Shown: positions 16,212 to 24,798 of the stretch, piece after piece
Layout: every line of letters starts with the position of its first letter
Position numbering within the stretch: position 1 is the first letter of the stretch
Source: Nocardioides hwasunensis
GTDB lineage: Bacteria > Actinomycetota > Actinomycetes > Propionibacteriales > Nocardioidaceae
Direction: 5' to 3'
DNA length: 64,000 bases
NCBI RefSeq assembly: GCF_014779665.1
Contig: NZ_JACXYY010000007.1
Coordinates: 124,001-188,000 of the forward strand
Notes under the pieces: model-generated
The model's database searches: none
The model's input: only the letters and a program-made list of their open reading frames with translations
What the model was told of the DNA's origin: nothing
Made by a program: the position numbers and the translations under genes

Positions 16212-17623
16212 CCCTGGGGGTCCTCTCCCTCGGTGGTGCTGGTGCTGCTGGGTGCTGCGGCCGGCGAGGTGGTGCTGCTCGGCGTCGTCGTGGGTGTCTC
16301 GGTGGGCGTCGGGGTCTCCGTGGGCGTCTCGGTCGGCGACTGCGTCGGAGTCTCCGTGGGCGTCTCGGTGGGCGTCTCGGTGGGCGTCTCGGTGGGAGTC
16401 TGCGTCGGCGTCTGCGTGGGGGTCTCGGTCGGCGTCTGCGACGGACTCTGGCTCGGCTCGTCCGTGGGGGTCCGGCTCGGCTCGTCGGTGGGCGACTCGC
16501 TCTGGCCGGGCGACTCCGGCGGTGTCTCCTCGCCCGGTGCCCCCGTGTCGCGGGTGCCGAGCCAGATCGCGATCAGCGCGATGGCCGCCACGACCGCCAC
16601 CAGGCCGAGGATCGCCGACCACGGCGTCGTACGCCGCCCGGGCGACGCGGGCGCGGGCGCCTCTGCGGGAGGAGGCGGGGGCACCGGCGCGGCCGTCGGG
16701 ATGACCTGCGTCGACTCGGTGGCCGGCGCGACCGGGGGAGGAGCGGGTGCGGCCACGGGTGCGACCACCGCGGTGGGGGCAGCGGCCGGGTCGCGGAGGG
16801 CGGCCGCGAGGGCGGCGCCGTCGGCGTACCTCTCCTCGGGTGCCTTGCTCATCGCCCGGCGCACGACCCGGGCCAGGTCGGCCGGCACCCGGTCGGGCAG
16901 CTCGGGGACCGGCTCGCGGAGGTGGGCGATCGCGGTCGCGACCGGGGTGTCGGCGGCGAAGGGCTTGCGTCCGGCCAGGCACTCGAAGGCGACCACGCCG
17001 AGGGAGTAGACGTCGGAGGCTGCCGTGGCGGTGCCGCCCTCCGCCTGCTCGGGCGAGATGTAGGCCGGGGTGCCCATCACCTGCCCGGTCTCGGTCAGCG
17101 CCATCCCGTCGGCGGCGCGCGCGATGCCGAAGTCGGTGACCTTGATCCGCCGGTCGGGGGTGACGATGAGGTTGGCGGGCTTCACGTCGCGGTGCACGAT
17201 GCCGGCCGCGTGCGCGGCGCCGAGCGCGTCGGCGGTCTGGGCGAGGAGGTCGCGGGCGACCTCGGGGTCGAGGGGGGCGCCCGGCCGCAGCAGGTCGGAG
17301 AGCGGCCTGCCGTCGACGAGCTCCATGACGAGGTAGGGGCGCGGGGTGCTCGAGCCGTCGGAGATCCTGCTCTGGCCGAAGTCGTAGACCGAGGCGATGC
17401 CGCCGTGCTGGAGCGCGGCAGCGTGCCGGGCCTCGGTCTCGAAGCGGCTGCGGAAGAGCGGGTCGTCGGCGTACTCGGCCTTGAGCACCTTCACCGCGAC
17501 CGGCCGGTCGAGCAGGGAGTCGCGGGCCGACCAGACCTCGCCCATCCCGCCGGTGGCGATGCGCGACTCCAGGACGTAGCGGCGGGACTCGTCGACGTAG
17601 GACCCGGGCTCGACGGCGCTCAC
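16208..17623 (-). CDS. pknA: Serine/threonine protein kinase PknA
   Basis: Membrane kinase of 471 aa regulating cell shape and division. The kinase domain has GGMGEV, Lys in VAVKVL, HRDVKPAN, DFG and GTPAYISPEQA. A linker of Pro/Ala, one transmembrane helix (about residues 336-355) and a long extracytoplasmic Thr/Pro tail built of ETPT/QTPT tetrapeptides follow. The GTG at 17623 overlaps the pbpA stop, and its own stop overlaps pknB, so the pair is translationally coupled. The repeat tail is unusual for PknA. Confidence 0.93.
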   Translation of the reverse strand: MSAVEPGSYVDESRRYVLESRIATGGMGEVWSARDSLLDRPVAVKVLKAEYADDPLFRSRFETEARHAAALQHGGIASVYDFGQSRISDGSSTPRPYLVMELVDGRPLSDLLRPGAPLDPEVARDLLAQTADALGAAHAAGIVHRDVKPANLIVTPDRRIKVTDFGIARAADGMALTETGQVMGTPAYISPEQAEGGTATAASDVYSLGVVAFECLAGRKPFAADTPVATAIAHLREPVPELPDRVPADLARVVRRAMSKAPEERYADGAALAAALRDPAAAPTAVVAPVAAPAPPPVAPATESTQVIPTAAPVPPPPPAEAPAPASPGRRTTPWSAILGLVAVVAAIALIAIWLGTRDTGAPGEETPPESPGQSESPTDEPSRTPTDEPSQSPSQTPTETPTQTPTQTPTETPTETPTETPTETPTQSPTETPTETPTPTETPTTTPSSTTSPAAAPSSTSTTEGEDPQG

Positions 17624-19080
17624 CGGTTGATCACCGCCTCCATGATCGCCTTCGCGATGGGCCCGCCGAGACGGCCGCCGGCGATCTCGTTGCGGGAGGT
17701 GTCACTGGACTGCACGAGCACGGCGACGGCGACCTTGGGGTCGTTGGCCGGGGCGAAGGAGACGAACCAGGCATACGGCGGACGCTCGGCGGTCGACTGC
17801 GCGGTGCCGGTCTTGCCGGCGACCTCGACATTCGGGATCTGCGCCGGGGTGGCGGTGCCCTCCTCGACGGTGGCGACCAGCATCTTGGTGAGCTCGTCGG
17901 CAGTCGAGCTCGAGATCGCCTTGCTGATGGTCTGCGGGTCGGTCTTGTCGAGGACCGACAGGTTCGGGGCACGCACCTCGTCGACGACGTAGGGGCGCAT
18001 CACGTCGCCGTCGTTGGCGATCGCAGCGGTCACCATGGCCATCTGGAGCGGGGTGGCGGTGACGTTGGACTGGCCGATCCCGGACATCGCGGTCTGCGGC
18101 GGGTCCATGTCGCGCGGGTAGAGCGACTTGGCCTGCCCGGACAGGTCCTCGAGCTGGGTGGAGTTGAAGCCGAACGCCTCGGCCTGGTCGGCCATCGCCT
18201 CGGTGCCGAGCTCGTTGGCCAGGCTGAGGAAGGTGACGTTGCACGACACCTCCATGGCCTGGGTCAGGGTGATCCGGTTGCCACCGCAGTTGCCGCCGTC
18301 GTGGTTGCCGATCTCGGTCGAGGACTGCGGCAGCTTGAACTTGAAGCCGCCCGGGACCATCGAGTCGGCGTCGTAGTTGCCGGACTCGATCGCCGCCGCG
18401 GCGGTGACCAGCTTGAACGTCGACCCCGGTGGCAGCGTGGTGCCGATCGCTCGGTTGATGAGCGGATCGCGGTCGTCGGCGTTGAGCCGGTCGCTGACGT
18501 CCTTGACCTCGGAGAAGTCGTGCGAGGCGAAGTTGTTGGGGTCGAAGGTCGGCGTCGAGGCCATCGCCAGCACCCGACCCGTCGTCGGCTCGAGCGCGAC
18601 CACCGCACCCTGCGCGTCGCCGGGCAGGTTCTCCAGGCCGTCCCACGCGGCGTCCTGGGCGGCCGCCTGGATCGTGAGCTGGACGTTGCCGCCCTTGGGG
18701 TCGGAGTTGCTGAGCATGTCGACCAGGCGGGTGACGAACAGGCGCGAGTCGTCGCCGGCCAGCACCGCGTTCTGCGAGCGCTCGATGCCGGTCTGGCCGT
18801 ACCACGAGAAGTAGCCGGTGACGGGGGCGTACTTGAACGGCTGGGAGTAGGTGCGCTGGAACTTGTACTGGTCGTCGGACGGCACGCTGCGCGCGATCGC
18901 GTCCTTGCCGACCAGGATCGCGCCGCGCTCGCGGGAGAAGGCGGCGGTGATGACACGACGGTTGTTCGGGTCCTTGGACAGGTCGTCGGCGCGGACGTAC
19001 ATCAGGTAGGTGGCGTTGACCAGGAGCGCCATGAAGAGCACCAGGCAGAACACCGAGACGACGCGGATGGGCTTGTTCAT
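17620..19080 (-). CDS. pbpA: Penicillin-binding protein (PbpA-type transpeptidase)
   Basis: Class B PBP of 486 aa that crosslinks peptidoglycan, working with RodA. An N-terminal membrane anchor (about residues 6-26) is followed by the transpeptidase domain with the acylation motif STFK (in PPGSTFKLVTAAAA), an SCN motif (in VSCNVTFLSLANELG) and KTGT (in VAGKTGTAQ). All three penicillin-binding motifs are present. It lies between rodA (25-bp gap) and pknA (4-bp overlap), as in mycobacteria. Confidence 0.95.
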   Translation of the reverse strand: MNKPIRVVSVFCLVLFMALLVNATYLMYVRADDLSKDPNNRRVITAAFSRERGAILVGKDAIARSVPSDDQYKFQRTYSQPFKYAPVTGYFSWYGQTGIERSQNAVLAGDDSRLFVTRLVDMLSNSDPKGGNVQLTIQAAAQDAAWDGLENLPGDAQGAVVALEPTTGRVLAMASTPTFDPNNFASHDFSEVKDVSDRLNADDRDPLINRAIGTTLPPGSTFKLVTAAAAIESGNYDADSMVPGGFKFKLPQSSTEIGNHDGGNCGGNRITLTQAMEVSCNVTFLSLANELGTEAMADQAEAFGFNSTQLEDLSGQAKSLYPRDMDPPQTAMSGIGQSNVTATPLQMAMVTAAIANDGDVMRPYVVDEVRAPNLSVLDKTDPQTISKAISSSTADELTKMLVATVEEGTATPAQIPNVEVAGKTGTAQSTAERPPYAWFVSFAPANDPKVAVAVLVQSSDTSRNEIAGGRLGGPIAKAIMEAVINR

Positions 19081-19105
19081 CGGCGGCCTCCGATCACGGG
19101 TGCTG

Positions 19106-20506
19106 TCATCGCAGCTTCACCACCTGGGTGCTCTCGCTGTCGGCGGCCTGGTCGTCGACCGGGTCGAGGCGCGGAGCCGGACGGCGGGCCTGGTCGGAGA
19201 TGCGGAGCAGCAGGGCGATCACGACCCAGTTGGCGACGAGGGACGAGCCGCCGTAGGAGAGGAAGGGAGTGGTGAGTCCGGTCAGCGGGATCAGGCCGGT
19301 GACGCCGCCGACGACGACGAAGACCTGGAGCGCGAAGATCGCGCCGAGGCCGACGGCCATCAGCTTGCCGAAGCCGTCGCGCGAGATGAGCGCGATCCGG
19401 AGCGCGCGCTCGACGATGAGGCCGTAGCAGAGCACGATCGCCATGACCGCGGTGAGGCCGAGCTCCTCGCCGATGGTGGAGAGGATGAAGTCGGAGTAGG
19501 CGAAGGGGACCCGCTCGGGGAAGCCGTCGCCGAGGCCGCGCCCGATCAGGCCGCCCCAGCCCATGCCGAACATCGCCTCGACGGGCTGGTAGCTCGTGCC
19601 GGGGTAGTAGTTCATCGGGTGGAGCCAGATGTCGAAGCGGCGCTGCACGTTGCCGACGAAGGTGTACGCCGCCAGCGCGCCGCCGCCGAACATCAGCCCG
19701 CCGACCACCAGCCAGCCCGGCCGCTCGGTCGCGACGTAGAGCATCGCCAGGAACAGGCCGAAGAACAGGAGCGAGGAGCCGAGGTCGTTCTGGAGGACCA
19801 GGACCATCATCGAGACGCCGAACATCGCCAGGATCGGGCCGAGGTCGCGACCGCGGGGGAGGTCGATGAACACGACCCGGCGACCGGCCAGCGCGAGCGC
19901 GTCGCGGTGGAGCACGAGGTAGCCGGCGAACGCGATCACCAGCATCACCTTGGCGACCTCGCCGGGCTGGAAGCTGAAGCCGGCGACGTTGATCCAGATC
20001 CGGGCACCGTTGATGTTGCGCCCGATGCCGGGGAGGAAGGGCAGGATCAGCAGGGCGATGCCGGCCAGGCCGGAGGTGTAGGTGAAGCGCTGCAGTGCGC
20101 GGTGGTCGCGCAGCAGGAAGAGGGCGGCGATGAAGAGGATCACGCCGAGCGTCATCCAGGTGAGCTGCTGGCGGGCGAAGGTGTGCTGCGCGACCCCGTT
20201 GGCCTCGTAGGTCAGGTCGAGGCGACGGAGCACCGCCAGGCCGAGCCCGTTGAGCGCGGCGACGAGCGGCAGCAGCACCGGGTCGGCGTACGGCGCGACG
20301 AGGCGGACGGTCACGTGGGCGGCGACGATGAGGCCGGTCAGCCAGCCGCCGTAGCCCACGAGGTCGGCGGGCACGACGCCCTCGACGCCGAGGCCGACGG
20401 CTGCGTAGGCGCCGATGCCGACCGCGAGGGCGAGCACGAGCAGGAACAGCTCCGCGCCCCGGCGGCGCCGGTGCACGAAGCCCATCAGGGTGCCGGTCTG
20501 GCTCAT
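19106..20506 (-). CDS. rodA: FtsW/RodA/SpoVE family peptidoglycan polymerase
   Basis: Polytopic SEDS-family glycosyltransferase of 466 aa with about 12 hydrophobic segments. It polymerises lipid II during elongation with PbpA. Family marks are QPGEVAKVMLVIAFAGYL, LQNDLGSSLLFFGLFLAMLYVA, FAYSDFILSTIGEELG and TPFLSYGGSSLVANW. The ATG at 20506 lies 19 bp after the pstP stop; the Met a few residues in is an alternative start. Confidence 0.95.
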   Translation of the reverse strand: MSQTGTLMGFVHRRRRGAELFLLVLALAVGIGAYAAVGLGVEGVVPADLVGYGGWLTGLIVAAHVTVRLVAPYADPVLLPLVAALNGLGLAVLRRLDLTYEANGVAQHTFARQQLTWMTLGVILFIAALFLLRDHRALQRFTYTSGLAGIALLILPFLPGIGRNINGARIWINVAGFSFQPGEVAKVMLVIAFAGYLVLHRDALALAGRRVVFIDLPRGRDLGPILAMFGVSMMVLVLQNDLGSSLLFFGLFLAMLYVATERPGWLVVGGLMFGGGALAAYTFVGNVQRRFDIWLHPMNYYPGTSYQPVEAMFGMGWGGLIGRGLGDGFPERVPFAYSDFILSTIGEELGLTAVMAIVLCYGLIVERALRIALISRDGFGKLMAVGLGAIFALQVFVVVGGVTGLIPLTGLTTPFLSYGGSSLVANWVVIALLLRISDQARRPAPRLDPVDDQAADSESTQVVKLR

Positions 20507-20525
20507 CGTCGCTCGCCCGTCGCCC

Positions 20526-21785
20526 TCAGCCGACGTCCTGGCGGGCGGCGTAGTTGTCCACCGTCGCCCGCGCGTCGTCGAGGTCGTCGGCCTCGATTCC
20601 CTCGCGGACCTGCTCGGCGTCGATGTCGCTGAGCAGGTCGACCTCGACGTCGGTCGTCTCGTAGGGGTGCGAGAGCGAGATGCCGGGGAGGTCGGCGTTG
20701 AGGCCGCGGAAGATCGTGACCTTGCCGTCGTGGTCACCGACGTAGAACTGCTGCTGGCTCCACGACCACCCGGTCGCCAGCACCACCCAGGTGATGCCGA
20801 GCAGGACCGCGGCGACCAGGACCCGGCGCAGCCAGGTGTAGCGGGTCGGCGCGAGCGGGGCGTAGCGGGCGGCCTCGGGGTCGATCGGGTCGGTGACGAA
20901 CGCACCCTCGGGCGCCTCGGCCGGGACCGGCGCGATCTCGCCGGTGTCGCCCGCCCGGTGTCCGCGGAACAACCCGCCCACCGCTCCGCCGACGCCGCCG
21001 CCCACGGGCATCCGTCGCGGCAGGTCGGCGGCCGCGCCGACGAGGAGCGGGGCGAGGTCGTCGGGAGCCGGCTCCTCGGAGACGTCGGCGACGATGCAGG
21101 TGACGTTGTCGGTGCTGCCGGCCTCGAGGCTGGCGCGCACCAGCTCGACGGCGGCGAAGTCGGGGGTGCCGGTGGAGAGGATGTCGGCCATCCGCTCGAG
21201 GCTGAGCGTGCCGCACGCGCCGTCGCTGCACAGGAAGATCCGGTCGCCGGCCTCCGCGGGGAACTCGAAGAGGTCGGGCTCCTCGTGGCGGATGCCGTCG
21301 AGGGCCTTGAGGATGAGGTTGCGGTGCGGGTGGGTCCGCGACTGCTCCTCGGTGATGCGGCCCTCGTCGATGAGGGACTGGACGAAGGTGTGGTCGTGGG
21401 TGAGCTGGCGCAGCTCGCCGCGGCGGTAGAGGTAGGCGCGGCTGTCGCCGATGTGCCCGAGGCCGAAGCGGGCGCCGTCGAAGAGTGCGACGGTGGCGGT
21501 GGTGGAGGTCCCGTTGAGGGCCGGGTCCTCCTCGACGAGCTCCGCGATCCGGTCGTCGGCGCGGTGCACGCCGCCGGCGACCTGTCCGAGGATGTCCTCG
21601 TCGGGGCGCTGGTCGAGCTTGCGCAGGGCCTGCACCGCGGTGCTCGAGGCGAGGTCACCGCGCACGGCACCGCCGACGCCGTCGCAGACCGTCAGCAGCC
21701 ACGGTCCGGCGTACCCGCTGTCCTGGTTCTCGCGCCGGACGCGGCCGACGTCGGAGATCGCGGAGTAGTGGAGGTAGAGGCTCAC
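20526..21785 (-). CDS. pstP: PP2C-family serine/threonine phosphatase
   Basis: Metal-dependent phosphatase of 419 aa that reverses PknA/PknB phosphorylation. The N-terminal PP2C domain has RRENQDSGY, the metal-binding CDGVGG, GHIGDSRAYLYR, LCSDG and STDNVTCIV. After a Gly/Pro linker there is one membrane helix (RRVLVAAVLLGITWVVLATG, near residue 320) and an extracytoplasmic domain of about 90 residues. The GTG at 21785 overlaps the fhaB stop by 4 bp, which fixes the start. Confidence 0.93.
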   Translation of the reverse strand: MSLYLHYSAISDVGRVRRENQDSGYAGPWLLTVCDGVGGAVRGDLASSTAVQALRKLDQRPDEDILGQVAGGVHRADDRIAELVEEDPALNGTSTTATVALFDGARFGLGHIGDSRAYLYRRGELRQLTHDHTFVQSLIDEGRITEEQSRTHPHRNLILKALDGIRHEEPDLFEFPAEAGDRIFLCSDGACGTLSLERMADILSTGTPDFAAVELVRASLEAGSTDNVTCIVADVSEEPAPDDLAPLLVGAAADLPRRMPVGGGVGGAVGGLFRGHRAGDTGEIAPVPAEAPEGAFVTDPIDPEAARYAPLAPTRYTWLRRVLVAAVLLGITWVVLATGWSWSQQQFYVGDHDGKVTIFRGLNADLPGISLSHPYETTDVEVDLLSDIDAEQVREGIEADDLDDARATVDNYAARQDVG

Positions 21786-22252
21786 TTCCGCAGCTCCAGG
21801 ATGGTCTTGCCGACACGGACCTGGACGCCGAGACCGATGGTGGTGGGCTGGGTGATCCGGACGGGACCGACGTAGGTGCCGTTGGTCGAGCCGAGGTCCT
21901 CGACGAACCACTCGTCGCCGCTCGCCACGACGCGCGCGTGGCGGGTGGAGACGTAGTCGTCGTCGAGCTTGATCGCGGCGTCGCTGCCGCGGCCGATGAG
22001 GAGCGGGGCGTCGGCGAGCTCGGCGCGGGTGCCGGCGCCGTCGCCCTCGACCACGAGCAGGTGGGTCGGTGAGCCACGCCGTGGCTTCTTGGGCTTGCCG
22101 CGACGCTCCGGGGCGGGGGCGCCGCCGCGGGCGGTCTCGGGCACACGGGCGCCGAACATGTCGGAGCGGATGACCGAGATGGCGGAGAGCACGAAGATCC
22201 AGAGGATGGCCAGGAACGCCATCCGGATGAGGAAGAGGGTCAGCTCAGACAT
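21782..22252 (-). CDS. fhaB: FHA-domain protein FhaB/FipA type
   Basis: A 156-aa protein with an N-terminal membrane helix (about residues 5-28), a basic linker and a C-terminal FHA phosphothreonine-binding domain. The binding residues are visible in IGRGSDAAI, STRHARV and DLGSTNGTYVG. In mycobacteria this protein links kinase signalling to cell division and the FtsZ-FtsQ complex. It overlaps fhaA by 8 bp and pstP by 4 bp. Confidence 0.92.
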   Translation of the reverse strand: MSELTLFLIRMAFLAILWIFVLSAISVIRSDMFGARVPETARGGAPAPERRGKPKKPRRGSPTHLLVVEGDGAGTRAELADAPLLIGRGSDAAIKLDDDYVSTRHARVVASGDEWFVEDLGSTNGTYVGPVRITQPTTIGLGVQVRVGKTILELRK

Positions 22253-22964
22253 TCCAGCCTCCGGCCTCGTCCCGCCCGCCGTCGATGCGGACCGTCATCT
22301 CGGTGTGTCCGATCTTGATGGTCGACCCGTCGCGCAGCCGGGCGCGCCCGACCTTCGAGCCGTCGACGAGGATGCCGTTGGTCGAGCCGAGGTCGACCGC
22401 CTCGACGCCGTCGATGCTCACCTCGAGCTCGAGGTGCCGGCGACTGACGCCCGGGTCGTTGATGCGCAGGTCGGCCTCGGTGCCGCGGCCGATCACCAGG
22501 CCCGGGGGGCGCAGCGGGTGACGGGTGCCGTTGACCTCGAGCGTCGCGTGCGACGAGCGGGTGCGGGTGCGCGGGTCGTTGTCGGTGACGCTCGCCTGGG
22601 CCTTGCTGCGGATCCGGAACCGGCCGGTCGTCAGGTCGTCGGCGGACTCGAAGGCGATCGAGATCGGCCCGGTGAAGACGTAGCCCTGGGCGTCCGCGTG
22701 GTCCTGGAGCTGGTCGACGAGGTCCTGCTCGAGCGCGCGCCCGAGCCCGACGATGCGGTCCAGGTCGGTGGCGGAGAGCTCGACGTGGAAGTCGTTGGGC
22801 ACCAGTCGGCGCTGGCGGCTGAGCACCTGCGCGTTGTTGTCGCACTCGCGCTGGAGCGCGGCGGCGATCTCGACCGGCTGCACGGCGCTGCGGAACGCCC
22901 GGGCGAAGACGCCGGAGATGACCGACTCGAGGCGCTGCTCGAATCGCTGCAGGGGGTTCGGCAC
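22245..22964 (-). CDS. fhaA: DUF3662 and FHA domain protein FhaA
   Basis: Cytosolic adaptor of 239 aa. An N-terminal DUF3662 domain (about residues 1-125, starting MPNPLQRFEQRLESVISGVFARAF) is joined to a C-terminal FHA domain (IGRGTEADLRI, SRRHLELEV, DLGSTNGILVDG). In mycobacteria FhaA binds phosphorylated MviN/FhaB and PknB. It is the first gene of the seven-gene minus-strand operon; GAGG precedes the GTG at 22964. The promoter must lie in the hairpin-rich 22965-23267 region. Confidence 0.93.
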   Translation of the reverse strand: MPNPLQRFEQRLESVISGVFARAFRSAVQPVEIAAALQRECDNNAQVLSRQRRLVPNDFHVELSATDLDRIVGLGRALEQDLVDQLQDHADAQGYVFTGPISIAFESADDLTTGRFRIRSKAQASVTDNDPRTRTRSSHATLEVNGTRHPLRPPGLVIGRGTEADLRINDPGVSRRHLELEVSIDGVEAVDLGSTNGILVDGSKVGRARLRDGSTIKIGHTEMTVRIDGGRDEAGGWNV

Positions 22965-23118
22965 GGGGCCTCCTCTCCTCGAGCTGCGTCATTGGGGGTG
23001 GGCAGGCTTCACAGACCGCTGGGCCGGCGCGTCAACCGTACCGGCCGCCGGTGCTCGTGCACGGGTGCCGCCCCGCCGGTGGGGTGGGTCGCTCGCTCGC
23101 GACGACCCGCCCCGCGGA

Positions 23119-23160
23119 CGTCATGGCGGGCGGTCGTCGCATCGGCCGGGCGCCATGACG
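23119..23160. repeat. GTCATGGC palindrome, family 3, copy a
   Basis: CGTCATGGC and GCCATGACG form a perfect 9-bp inverted repeat around a G/C-rich 24-nt loop. A second copy begins 12 bp downstream. Confidence 0.65.
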
Positions 23161-23172
23161 TCGTACGCGAAT

Positions 23173-23212
23173 GTCATGGCTCGCGGTGACCAGGACGACC
23201 AGTGGCCATGAC
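23173..23212. repeat. GTCATGGC palindrome, family 3, copy b
   Basis: GTCATGGC and GCCATGAC form a perfect 8-bp inverted repeat; the 24-nt loop differs from copy a. The tandem arrangement in a divergent promoter region argues against a simple terminator role. Confidence 0.65.
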
Positions 23213-23267
23213 CTCCCAGCCGATTGGTGGCTGCCTGAATCGTTGGGGTAGCCTGAGCCCGCTTCTC

Positions 23268-23354
23268 GCGCGAGTGGCGGAATAGGCAGACGCGCACGGT
23301 TCAGGTCCGTGTGTCCGAAAGGACGTGGGGGTTCAACTCCCCCCTCGCGCACCA
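23268..23354 (+). tRNA. tRNA-Leu (CAG), CCA encoded
   Basis: The acceptor GCGCGAG pairs with CTCGCGC, the discriminator is A, and CCA is encoded at 23352-23354. The anticodon loop is TTCAGGT with anticodon CAG. A long class II variable arm (TGTCCGAAAGGACG) is present. Confidence 0.97.
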
Positions 23355-23359
23355 CCTCG

Positions 23360-23386
23360 AAGGCCCCGGACATCGTCCGGGGCCTT
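23360..23386 (+). terminator. Terminator of tRNA-Leu
   Basis: AAGGCCCCGGAC and GTCCGGGGCCTT form a perfect 12-bp stem with a 3-nt loop, 5 bp after the tRNA CCA end, followed by a T-containing run (CGTCGTTCCT). Confidence 0.8.
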
Positions 23387-23556
23387 CGTCGTTCCTCGTC
23401 CACGCGTTCCGCACCGCCGTGTCCCGCTGTCAAACAGCCCGGAACCGGTGATGCCGCCGGAGCACGGGCGCGGCCTACGTTGCTGGTGCCAGTGGATGGC
23501 AGCCGTGCCGTTCGTGCGGCGGCGCCTCCCGACCCGAGACGGACAGGACCCTCCCC

Positions 23557-23880
23557 GTGAAGACCACGACCTCCCTCAAGATGATCGCCGCCGGCCTGAT
23601 GGCCCTCACCCTGCTGACCGGTTGCGGAGGCAGCAGCGGCGGTCGGCCCAGCGTCGACGAGATCTCCACCTCGCTCCAGAACGCCGACAACCCCCTCGGC
23701 CTCACCCTGGAGGAGAAGCAGGCCGACTGCATCGCGGAGGCCTTCCACGAGTCCGACATCTCCGACGACACGCTGCAGGCGATCGTCGACCAGGACAAGG
23801 ACTACGAGCCCAGCGACGACGACGAGCAGGCGGTCAAGGACATGTCGACCGAGGGCATGGCGGAGTGCATGGCCGGCTGA
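23557..23880 (+). CDS. Small secreted lipoprotein, function unknown
   Basis: A 107-aa protein with a type II signal peptide: basic MKTTTSLKM, a hydrophobic stretch and the lipobox LLTGC with Cys23. The mature part is short, acidic and mostly helical, with two Cys (in ADCIAEAF and AECMAG) that could form a disulfide. The C-terminal DADD-like acidic run resembles small DUF732-type actinobacterial secreted proteins, but I cannot name the family. GTG start at 23557. Confidence 0.75.
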   Translation: MKTTTSLKMIAAGLMALTLLTGCGGSSGGRPSVDEISTSLQNADNPLGLTLEEKQADCIAEAFHESDISDDTLQAIVDQDKDYEPSDDDEQAVKDMSTEGMAECMAG

Positions 23881-23908
23881 CGGGCTCACCGCCGAGGGGG
23901 AGGAATCG

Positions 23909-24484
23909 ATGGACGACCTGATGAGCAGGGCCGAGCGGCTGCGCGCGAGCGTGTCACGCCTCGGCGCTGCTGCGACGAGGGCGAACGGTCCCCTCGCCGC
24001 GGCCACCGCCGAACGCGCCGGCGTCACCGTCCGGGTCGACCGGTCCGGCACGGTGCAGGGCGTCGAGGTCGCACCGGGCTGGCAGCACGAGGTCCCCCCG
24101 CCCCGGCTCGGTGAGCACGTGCGCGAGGTCCTCGACGAGGCCTGGGCGCTCCAGCTCGGGGAGCTCGTCGACCCACGCACCGCACCGGACGCGTACGCCG
24201 CTGCCTCGCCGCGACCCGCGGGCGACCCCCTGGACGTGCTGCACGAGCTCAGCGAGCGCCTCGCCCACGTCGACGTCGCCACCGACCCGTCCGAGCCGGA
24301 CGTGCCCGCGCTCCGCGCGTCGACCGCGCACGTCACCGGTCGTCACGACGGTCGCATCACGCTCGAGGTCGACCCCGGCTGGCTCGGCGACGCCACCAGC
24401 GCCGAGATCTCGGCCGAGCTGACCGAGGTGCTCGGCGAGCTCACCAGGTCGCACCACGGGCCCGCGTGGGGAGAGGACGCATGA
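23909..24484 (+). CDS. YbaB/EspC-like protein in a WXG-type operon
   Basis: A 191-aa protein with a helical N-terminus and two similar beta units, GVTVRVDRSGTVQGVEVAPGW (about residue 38) and GRITLEVDPGWL (about 148), reminiscent of a YbaB/EbfC-type fold duplicated within one chain. Such proteins often accompany type VII secretion substrates in actinobacteria. GGGGGAGG precedes the ATG, and its stop overlaps the next start by ATGA. The family call is tentative. Confidence 0.55.
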   Translation: MDDLMSRAERLRASVSRLGAAATRANGPLAAATAERAGVTVRVDRSGTVQGVEVAPGWQHEVPPPRLGEHVREVLDEAWALQLGELVDPRTAPDAYAAASPRPAGDPLDVLHELSERLAHVDVATDPSEPDVPALRASTAHVTGRHDGRITLEVDPGWLGDATSAEISAELTEVLGELTRSHHGPAWGEDA

Positions 24485-24798
24485 ACGTCGTCGCGGTGAG
24501 GTCCGCGATCCTCTCCGACACCGCCCAGTGGCGCAGCGCGGCCGTCCGGACCGACGCCTGTGCCGGCGTGGTGGCCGACACGACCATCCCGCCGCACCAG
24601 TTCCAGGGCCTGTGGCTGCCGCCGGTCGTCGAGTACGGCCACCTCAAGGACTGGTTCGCGGACCTCCTGCGCCAGGCGGCCGCGCAGTCGCACGGGGTCG
24701 CGGCCGCGCTCGAGGAGGTGCTCCACGAGCTCGAGGACGTCGACGCCGAGGTGATGGAGCAGTTCGTCCGGCTGTGGATCGGACGCGACCGTGGGTGA
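24481..24798 (+). CDS. EspC/WXG100-like small helical protein
   Basis: A 105-aa helical protein with a Trp at residue 17 (SDTAQWRSAAVR) and a second helix (WFADLLRQAAAQSHGVAAALEEVLHELE). The size and layout resemble ESX-1 secretion-associated EspC or WXG100-like proteins, but the WXG turn itself is not present. It overlaps the genes on both sides (4 and 8 bp), so the three are translated as a unit. Confidence 0.55.
   Translation: MNVVAVRSAILSDTAQWRSAAVRTDACAGVVADTTIPPHQFQGLWLPPVVEYGHLKDWFADLLRQAAAQSHGVAAALEEVLHELEDVDAEVMEQFVRLWIGRDRG

Larger units (their letters stand above)
22965..23267. other. Divergent intergenic region between fhaA operon and tRNA-Leu
   Basis: A stretch of 303 bp without a credible gene. 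It holds two tandem GTCATGGC palindromes (23119-23160, 23173-23212) and must contain the promoters of both the fhaA operon and tRNA-Leu. No clear -35/-10 pair is seen for fhaA. Confidence 0.6.

Noticed and set aside
13701..17009. A 1102-codon plus-strand open frame across DUF881 and the pknA/pknB genes
   Set aside because: It runs antisense to the kinase genes and is rich in Arg/Gly/Ala/Val-type shadow composition with no recognisable domain; high GC keeps antisense frames open.
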